This document shows, in pieces, positions 56,970 to 64,000 of a stretch of 64,000 bases of DNA. The position numbers were made by a program, and so were the translations under genes. The notes under the pieces are model-generated. The model made no database searches, was not told where the DNA came from, and worked only from the letters and a program-made list of their open reading frames with translations. The DNA is taken from contig OY829326.1 of the NCBI GenBank assembly GCA_963691655.1, positions 147,578,998 through 147,642,997 of the forward strand. Reading direction: 5' to 3'. Position 1 is the stretch's first letter. Every line of letters starts with the position of its first letter. This stretch comes from Toxonevra muliebris. Taxonomy: Eukaryota > Arthropoda > Insecta > Diptera > Pallopteridae.

Positions 56970-59085
56970 CAGTGTTGCCAGACCAATTTTCTGAAATATC
57001 TCCCTTTATATAAAAAAAATTAACACTTTTTGATAAAATTTACCACTCCTGAATTTCATCAACATTACCATAGATTTCATATAAAATTTTTATTATGAAG
57101 TTTTTACAACAATCCGAGAAAACGAAAAAGATTTGCTATACGGCAATTGATGAAGAAATTCGTCCAAATGTAGGTTACACCTTATTAGCATTTGCCAATT
57201 CTTCTTCAGCGGCATTTTCACTTTGTTCACTGAACACAGGCAACTTGCTGACAAAATTGTAAGTGATGGGACTTTCTTCTTTTTTTCTGTTTTTATTTTC
57301 AATTTTTGGGGATACCCTAATTATGTTCTATTTTTTCACGGTACACGTAACAGAAAATTATTTGAAAAAATTAATTATATGGAGACAAAAACGCATGAGA
57401 GATAAATTTCCAGCTGCAAGATTTGTTCATTGTAGAAAAAAATTCACTGTATGGAAATTCATTAGAACGAAAAAGCTGTATACTTGAAATCAATTCATAA
57501 TAGGGAGTGCTTCATTTTATTGAAGTTCACTACAGGGAAGTTCGACTGCAGTTCGATATTATTATTGAGTGACTGAAAATCAGACCTGTAAAAAAATGCA
57601 ATCAATTTAATTGCAATACCTTGAAGTCACAGTTAATAACCGACAATGCATGACTGCAGTTACTGAATAACGTATTTGACTCCAGAATAAAAAATGCATT
57701 TGGAAGTCTTTCTTGGAGTCGCCGATTGGTTATTCATTTAGAAAAATCTTTTTTAGAGTCAAGGGAAGAATGCAGTCTTTTTTTGAAATCATGAGACTGC
57801 AAATCTTAGGATTCCAAAATCATGACCGCTTTGAAGTCACTTTGAGCCACTTGGAGTCACTTGAAGTCACTTGGAGTCTCTTGAGTAACCTTGAACTCAA
57901 ATGCAATCGTTTGGAGTCAATTGCAATTTGCAGCCAATTGGAGTCACTTGGAGTCATTTGGAGGAAATTGGGATTCTGAAGTCAATTGGAGTCAGTTGAA
58001 TTCTTTTGGAGTCAATTAGGAACTTGAAGTCAATTGGAGTCTTTTGGAGTCAATTGGGGATTTGAAGTCAATTGGAGTCACTTGGAGTCTCTTAGAGTCA
58101 ATTGGGATTTGAAGTCAATTTTAATATATGTGTTATTTAACATGCACTTTAAGCCCAAAAGTATGCAACACATAATTTGTACAACCAAAAGGGTTGTGAA
58201 ATATATTTACATATCAATGGAATAGTGGAACATATCCAAAATTATTTATATTTATTGTATTGTTTTATTGCATAGTTTATTTTTAGTTTTAGTCAACATT
58301 GGGCGATGTAGGGGTGCAAAAAGCGAAGAAAGTGCTTTGAAAAGAGAAAATGAATAAATTAAAACCAATGGTTGCACTTTTTGGAACATAAAAATGAAAA
58401 CTTTTATAAGAAAGTAAACATTGCGTAAAGTATGTTATCACATTAAGTGACGAGTGCAGAAGGGACTCATTTAATTTTTTACCCTAAAGGCGTGGAAAAA
58501 CCCCGCTGCTTCCACAATTGAAGCGAACTTTACAAACCTTGCAAATGCTTTCGTCCTGTCATCGGCAACTTTTGCTATCCTTGATTTTACAAACTGGCCA
58601 TAAATTTATTTTTACTCACAAAAAAAAAGACACTTTGATGCCGAAAATACTTGTTTATTAGGCAAACTGGCCATAATTTTCTTTTTACTTTAAATAAAAA
58701 CACTTTTAAGTCAATGTTAAGTAAATTTTTAAACGTGTGCTTAGTTCTATTAAAGAAAAACGTCCTATTTATCCGAATATAAAAGAGACGGGCAAATCAG
58801 AGTTATAAGGTTTTGCTTGTTCTGCTCTGCCAAAACAATTACACAAATTTTTGGAGAGAATTTATGAAATGTATAAACCGTTATTCATTAAAGATGTGGA
58901 ATAATTCTAATAAGTCGATAGATTTTGGTTTGCTTTAGACTGTTCAATAATTTGCAATCGGAATATAAAGAATGATTCTTTGTACAAATTTTACAATTTC
59001 TCTTTAAATTATGTTTTTACCACTTTCTAAAAAATGGGTCAAAATTAACGCTTTTTGGTAAATTTACCATAATCTGGCAACAGTG
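56970..59085. mobile_element. Possible hAT-like element around minisatellite copy 4
   Basis: CAGTGTTGCCAGA at 56,970 and TCTGGCAACAGTG ending at 59,085 form an inverted pair with one mismatch. Next to them, AAAATTAACAC/CTTTTTG and CAAAATTAACG/CTTTTTGG add further similarity, but in the same orientation of the outer flank only in part. Flanking octamers (TTACACTT and CTTTATTC) do not match, so the target duplication test fails. The pair may be a real decayed element or two unrelated hAT ends. Confidence 0.35.
57581..58120 (+). repeat. Leader plus minisatellite, copy 4
   Basis: It starts CAGACCTGTAAAAAAATGCA. The leader (TGACTCCAGAATAAAAAATG, GATTGGTTATTCATTTAGAA, GAAATCATGAGACTGCAAAT) matches copies 2 and 3. 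The array then alternates GTCACTTGGAGT and GTCAATTGGAGT units with GGGATTTGAAGTCAATT higher-order repeats. Confidence 0.8.
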
Positions 59086-59160
59086 CTTTATTCTACACAT
59101 ATATTTATATGTATTTATACCTATTTAAGTAAAATACAATTTGTCTTTATTTACTCCCAG

Positions 59161-59413
59161 GAGAAGTTCTAAAAATTCAATGAAATATTCAAAAACTACT
59201 AAAACAGCAATCACCATCAAACTTGCAACCACAACAAATGATAGAAGTGCATACAACAACAATATAACTACAGTGACGGGCTTAAAAATTATAACAACTA
59301 TGATTGAAGGTTTTAATCATCCATATCATATCTTAAAACTGGATAGTCGTTTTCTTTGCAAGTGGTGCAAGTCCATTTTATTTTATATAGAGATATTAAA
59401 GGGTTGTATTTAA
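59161..59413 (+). other. Possible upstream exon, open frame after a good acceptor
   Basis: A strong acceptor (TTTATTTACTCCCAG, ending 59,160) precedes an open frame of about 84 codons: RSSKNSMKYSKTTKTAITIK, a Ser/Thr/Asn-rich middle, then GFNHPYHILKLDSRFLCKWC, with a stop at 59,411. No convincing donor in the phase needed to join 59,483 was found; weak candidates are AAG/GTTTTA at 59,309 and CAA/GTGGTG at 59,360. It may be part of the small gene downstream, or chance. Confidence 0.25.
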
Positions 59414-59489
59414 ATGGTTTGAAAAATATTGGTATATGTTAATACGGTCATTTTATATTTTTTAAATATTAAATTTATTTAGGTTTATA

Positions 59490-59834
59490 ATGAAATCGTT
59501 TTGGTTTAAAAAATGTATACTTTTGATAACCTCAGATGGAATTACACCACTTTCAAAATCAACAAAATATGGAAATCGTACGTACATTTATGAAATATTA
59601 AATATGCGATTTCAATTGAAACAAACTAATTTTTTTTACGAAATTTTTATTGAATATGTCAAAAATATAAAAAGGCTTTATTTCAATATTTGTTTAGGTA
59701 ATGCCATTTAAATTTCTTTAATTACAAGATTATATAAATTTTTTTTATTAATAGAAAATTTTGAAAACAGTCATGATGTATTGGAGAAATATGAGGTGAT
59801 AGATCCCTCATATCGTAGATTTTTGCAGATGTAA
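59490..59834 (+). CDS. Candidate two-exon gene, about 95-aa orphan protein
   Basis: Exon 1 coding runs 59,490-59,697 (69 codons plus 1 nt) from ATG, MKSFWFKKCILLITSDGITP. The donor TTTAG/GTAATG at 59,697/59,698 and acceptor TTTTTATTAATAG ending 59,754 define a 57-nt intron, a typical fly size, with a plausible branch site (CTTTAATTAC). Exon 2 (59,755-59,834) continues in phase as ENFENSHDVLEKYEVIDPSY and ends RRFLQM-stop. Without splicing the frame stops after four more codons. An acceptor-like TTTATTTAG lies just upstream (59,482), so a 5' UTR intron is possible. The protein is basic in its first half and acidic in the second; an early hydrophobic stretch (WFKKCILLI) is too short for a clear signal peptide. 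I recognise no domain and do not assign a function. It is AT-rich like its surroundings, so chance is not excluded. Confidence 0.35.
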
Positions 59835-61590
59835 AAGGCCTGACATGATGAAATTTTGAAGGATTTCTTTTGGAAACTCTTCATAGAAAAAAAGCTCATA
59901 GTAGATTGCATTCATAATTAATTTTTGTCAAAAATGGATGGACTTAAATACCCCAAAAAGGAAAAGAGAGGAGGAAATACAATCGAACTTAACCCTGCGT
60001 TTATTTTTATGCCCACAACTGCATGTTGTTATCAAACATTAAACTTCAATGTGTGACCGAACAAACGAAACAACAACAGCAAAAACACCTTAACAATTAC
60101 GAACACGAGAATAAAACGAACAGAGCAGAGAGTAAGTAGTATAAAAACAAAAACTGAAAAAAAACTGCATCGATACGAAACAACGAAGCAGCAAACACGA
60201 GTATGACCTACGACTATATTAAAGAAAGCTCCAATTTATAAAAAAAAAAATAGTTGCTCCCCTTTTTTGCTGCTGTTCTCTCACGCGACTGATATAGGAA
60301 AAATAATTTTTGGAATGTTGTTGTTCAGAAAGAGAAAGAGAGCAATCATGCTCACGCTCTAAGAAGAATACAATAAAGGAAGCTCACAGATGCAAGCACA
60401 CACACACACACACACACAAAGCCCATTTGAGCGGAAAAATCAAGAGAATTAACTTATGTTAATAAATGTATTTTATTTTTGTTGTTGTATTCGCGCCGGT
60501 AAAAGCCGGTGTGCAGAGAGGTGCTGCTTCTATTGCTGGTGGTGCTGCTGAGAGGCGTGCCGAATGAACGAACACGATTATGTATCAAGATAACAGAGTT
60601 GAAATAGATTTAAAGAGACTTAAATTACTCAATGTAAATAAATATATATGTAGATACAATGGCAACAACAACATTCAGTTTATTATACGTGCAAGCATGA
60701 GAGCGTAAAATATACATACAAATATTTTTAACATATTTCGGTGAGATAATCACAGCGCATAGCAAACAACTGTCAGTGTCGTCAAAACAGCTGAGTGCTG
60801 AGCAGAGCTGTCAAAATGTTTAAGTATGTATGTCGGCGGCACAGCAAAATCGATTATTGTGTGTTAATGTGTGTGTGTGTGTTTCTGGTTTGTGTAAAAG
60901 TGTTGCCATTAAGTGGTATTTATATATTCAATTTAATCTTATTAAATAATTTTAGCAAATGTATTTAATTTATTTTTAAATATTAAAAAAAAAAAAAACA
61001 AAAAAACACACGTGATTGCTTAATTTTGAAATTAAATGTTTATAAATGATTAGATATATTTGAAATTGAAAATTTCGACGCATCTTTATTATTCATAACT
61101 AATTTTAGTAATATAGTGATGGTTAAATTCGTTTTCTTTAATATTTATTATTTTTGCACTTTTTTATAATAATAAAAATCGATTTTGAGTGCTCACCTAC
61201 TCACTCTATTTTTTTGATTTGTACAAGGCGCACAGCAAATGTTCAAAGCGAAGCAAGAACATTTGGTTTTTTATAACCTACTCTCACTCACTCACTCACT
61301 TGCTCACTAGCTCACTCGCTCACTCACTCAGTCAGTTGCTCACATTGTTAGGGTTCATTCGTTTGTTGCTGCTTTGACAGTAAAGCAATTTTTTTTTAGC
61401 GATAATTTTAAACCATATGTTCAATGCTGCTGCTATACAGTATATCTACAGATACGAGTATGAAATACTTGTACAGTCGCATCAGAGTTGCCATGTGTAT
61501 AGAAATTAATTTAAATTGAATTTATTGTAGGAAAATTTTGTAGTGATTTGAAAAGAATTAGTAAGCAGATATAATAAATATTCACACTAG
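59835..61590. other. Non-coding interval
   Basis: No gene is supported. There is (CA)n at about 60,397-60,417, (GT)n near 60,865-60,881, ACTC repeats near 61,283-61,330, and poly-A near 60,240 and 60,990. The composition from 60,050 to 60,250 (CAACAGC, ACGAACA repeats) is of the common intronic or intergenic fly type. Confidence 0.55.
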
Positions 61591-61599
61591 CGACTCCAG

Positions 61600-61935
61600 A
61601 GATGCAAAGGCGGCGCTCTATAACACTTAAAATATTAAAATCGCTATATGGGCATAGTTTTATTTGCTGCAAAAGATACGGCATACATACTTATATAAAG
61701 ATTACTAAAACCACCCATAGAGGGCATCTTACATGCAAATGAAATATCAGAAGCTCTGTATTTTGATTTTTCTTCACGAATTCAATTCAGCTTCAATTTA
61801 ATTTCATCGTACTACTTAAGGATTGTTTAATATTGGTAATAGTTTATTTTTTATAAATGATTTGAAATGTATATTAGTTGCAAAAGTTAACGCTAGAGGG
61901 CATTCCCTATGCAAGTAAAACGAGAAAATTGCTAT
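61600..61935 (+). repeat. Degenerate repeat with CTAGAGGGCA core, locus 2
   Basis: Blocks at about 61,605 (GATGCAAAGGCGGCGCTCTA), 61,716 (ATAGAGGGCATCTTACATGC) and 61,890 (CGCTAGAGGGCATTCCCTAT) carry the same core. They are followed by GCAAATGAAATATC- or GAAAATTGCTATAACTG-like sequence, as at 30,065-30,870. Units are about 110-175 bp apart. Confidence 0.5.
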
Positions 61936-62047
61936 AACTGTGATTTTTTTCATCGATTTGTATCCCATATTTTTTGATGCAGATTTTTTTCTAGCAGACA
62001 TGTGAATCGCAAAAAAACGCTGGAAAGCATTTTTCATATGTATAGTA

Positions 62048-63108
62048 ACCACCTTGATCAAAAAGTTCCCGGAATTTATTCAGAAAATTAAAACTACAAG
62101 TTTATTCATCTAAATCAATATTGTCCCCTTCAAAGTAATCCCCATCGACTGCAACACACTTATGCCAGCGCTTGATCCAATTTTCGAAACATTTTTTATA
62201 TTCGGTTTTCGGTATGTCCATCAGTGCTTGCTTCGATTTTTCCATTACTTCCTCTCGGCTGCTGAAACGCGTTCCCCGTAATGATTTTTTAACTCGATTG
62301 AACAGAAAGAAGGGAGCCAAATCAGGTGAATTCGGTGGCTGTTGGATGGTGTTTGTTGTATTTTTCGTCAACAAATTACGAATAATGATGGCACTGTGCG
62401 ACGGTGCGTTATCATGGTGCAAAATCCACGAGTTTTCTGCCCACAATTCTGGTTTCTTTCAGCGAATTGCTTCACACAAACGCCTCATAACGCTCAAATG
62501 GTTAATTTGCGGTTATTGATCAAAATTTCTTTTACTTTATCAACGTTTTCGTCGGTTTTTGATGTCGATGGTCTGCCACTGGCTTCAATTCGTACGGCAC
62601 CCAATTTTCTTGCTTTTAATCGTTTAAAAATGGTTGATTGATCAACTCCTAAAGATTCTGCAAGTTCTTGTTGCGTTTGACATGAATCTTCTTCGAGTAA
62701 TGCCCTCAGTTCTTCATCTTCGAACTTTTTCGGGCCGTCTGAACGTTCCCTGTCTTCAACATCAAAATCACCACTTTTGAAACGGGCATACCACACCTGA
62801 CACATTCTAACGTCTATAGCACAGTCAGGATAAGCTTCAGTGAGTAAACGATGTGCTTCAGTTGCGTTTTTCTTTAAATGGAAGAAGCAAATTAAAACTT
62901 CCCGCAAATGTTGTTTTGTTGGCACGAAATTCGACATTTTCAGCTATAGTAAACACTTTTGTAAAATTATGAAAATTATTTGACAGATCAATTCTTATAG
63001 TATTTTTGGTGCTCTTCGAGATAGAATAGCTGTCAATGTCAAAAAAATGGCGCGTATGATAGATTTGAAGTTAGTCACAATTATGAGTTTATACATTCAT
63101 ACTCCCAA
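62048..63108 (-). mobile_element. Chimeric mariner with two different ends
   Basis: The right end, reverse-complemented, is TTGGGAGTATGAATGTATAA with the 5' UTR of the mariner at 13,141-14,398. The left end is ACCACCTTGATCAAAAAGTT, the terminus of the other mariner family (31,330-32,018). TA flanks both sides (62,046-62,047 and 63,109-63,110). The switch is at about 62,580. From there to 63,108 the sequence is nearly identical to the first family; from 62,048 to 62,580 it is nearly identical to the second. The two termini therefore do not match each other. Confidence 0.88.
62102..62937 (-). pseudogene. Chimeric, deleted mariner transposase
   Basis: From 62,937 the frame reads MSNFVPTKQHLREVLICFFH through LAESLGVDQSTIFKRLKARK and LGAVRIEA, as in the 13.1-14.4 kb mariner. 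It then changes to SGRPSTSKTDENVDKVKEIL and INNRKLTI-stop, the linker of the other family. The same internal deletion as at 31.6 kb follows. A second frame (62,446-62,102) gives MWAENSWILHHDNAPSHSAI, NSPDLAPFFLFNRVKKSL, KRWHKCVAVDGDYFEG and DNIDLDE-stop. A 6-bp deletion turns APCDF into APF, removing the third catalytic Asp. The fused N-terminal frame has no core, so no active enzyme is possible. Confidence 0.85.
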
Positions 63109-63110
63109 TA

Positions 63111-64000
63111 AGTTTTTTTTTTTTTTTTCTTTTCTTTATAGAGCGCTTCGCTTTTTCTACTTCAATATTTTATTCTGCAATAAAAATACTGACGACAGTT
63201 AAATCTATCAAAACAAATAAATACATTATAACAAATTTGCAATTAGTTAATTCATAGTATATTAGTTTTTTTAAATCGTAATTTTAAATTTTCAAACGCC
63301 ATCGGGAAAGCGAAAATTATATCCAAATTTAAAAATATGTATATATGTTTTTTCATTTTCAATACCTTTCAGAAAATTGACGGCAGATATAATGTTAAAA
63401 ATCGTCCATACAAATCGATCCGCCCTAATACATATGCATGTAAGTATCTCAAGAATATCTTATGCATAGATAGCAAAATTAAAAATATTACAAGATAAAT
63501 AAATTCTTTAAATATTTTACAGTTTTAAAATCAGAAGTAAATTCTTTGAAAATGTATAAAAAAAAATTTGTAAGACAATTGCATATATCACTCATACGAC
63601 ATGAACGCCCAAAGAGAGTAGTAGAGAAATTCTAGTAGAAATAGTAATTAGCAACAAAAACATTTCAAACTTTTTCAGTGTGTTCTCTCTACTTTTTATT
63701 CTCTGCTCTCTTGAAATAGAAATAAACGTTATATATGTATGTATGAGTATGTATGTGTATGTGTATGTGTGTGTGTGTGATTTCCTATGCCATCATTGAA
63801 ATCACATTGTGGCATAGTTTGACAGTCATTCAACGTACGTTGGAGGCGCGGCAACGGCATTAGAGCATCTACTACTAGGCAATGCCGCTGAGCACTTAAT
63901 TGAAATGTATTTAATTTAATAAGCACCTAGTAGCATATAAATTTTGCTTTTTTTGCTAACACGTTTATATACAAAACTTGTTTTAGTAGAAATGATAACA
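63111..64000. other. Non-coding, AT-rich flank
   Basis: No gene is supported. Poly-T at 63,113-63,130, TATG/TG repeats at about 63,735-63,780. The remaining frames are short and AT-rich. Confidence 0.55.

Noticed and set aside
1..64000. CRISPR arrays, bacterial operons, rRNA genes, LTR retrotransposons or viral insertions
   Set aside because: None seen: no regular spacer arrays, no gag-pol or LTR pairs, no rRNA-like conserved blocks.

Overview
This is an AT-rich eukaryotic window with no intact conventional host gene. I read it as a brachyceran fly, probably a tephritid fruit fly (inference). The reasons are the many catatgtatgtatg-type stretches, the ACA/CAG/CAA microsatellites, the short (57 nt) candidate intron and the particular set of insect transposons. 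Almost everything recognisable is a decayed mobile element; the rest is non-coding DNA.

Layout. 2.36-4.40 kb is a cecropia-like mariner split by a hAT-like element (TAGGGTAGCCAG ends, 8-bp duplication GGCACCAC) that itself holds the 3' end of an RNase H-bearing LINE. 4.65-7.76 kb has a degenerate Tc1/mariner-superfamily transposase (-), a short HTH transposase N-terminus (-) and an R1-like LINE 3' half (+) with a poly-A tail. 10.2 kb and 18.17 kb carry two copies of a tRNA-headed SINE (here SINE-B) whose 3' tail matches that LINE. 13.14-14.40 kb is a mariner (-) with both ends, followed by a ~190-bp-arm inverted repeat, a Tc1-like remnant (-) and a Helitron helicase remnant (-, 16.3-17.6 kb). 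17.93-18.35 kb holds a SINE-A copy abutting SINE-B. LINE ends of one family occur at 21.9, 26.3 and 35.1 kb. 24.7-25.8, 46.1-46.6 and 57.6-58.1 kb carry copies of a repeat with a conserved leader and a GTCAATTGGA minisatellite. 31.3-32.0 kb and 62.05-63.11 kb hold two related mariners; the second is a chimera with mismatched ends. 35.4-37.0 kb is a pile-up of LINE, Tc1-like and maT-like (DD37D) pieces; the maT-like transposase is open except for one TGA. 39.2-40.1 kb is a LINE RNase H end and 53.4-54.1 kb a LINE RT end. 43.9-44.4 kb is a SINE inserted in a SINE. 45.6-47.2 kb is a second hAT-like element.

Possible host coding sequence is limited to two places. A two-exon frame at 59,490-59,834 would give about 95 aa across a 57-nt intron in phase. 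A single exon-like segment at 27,914-28,018 has good splice sites and a membrane-helix peptide ending like a sugar transporter. Neither is proven.

No operons, CRISPR arrays, rRNA genes or canonical tRNA genes were seen. The elements do not form a pathway. What the window shows is their history: nesting order, recombination between mariners, shared internal deletions, and a SINE that appears to borrow a LINE tail.
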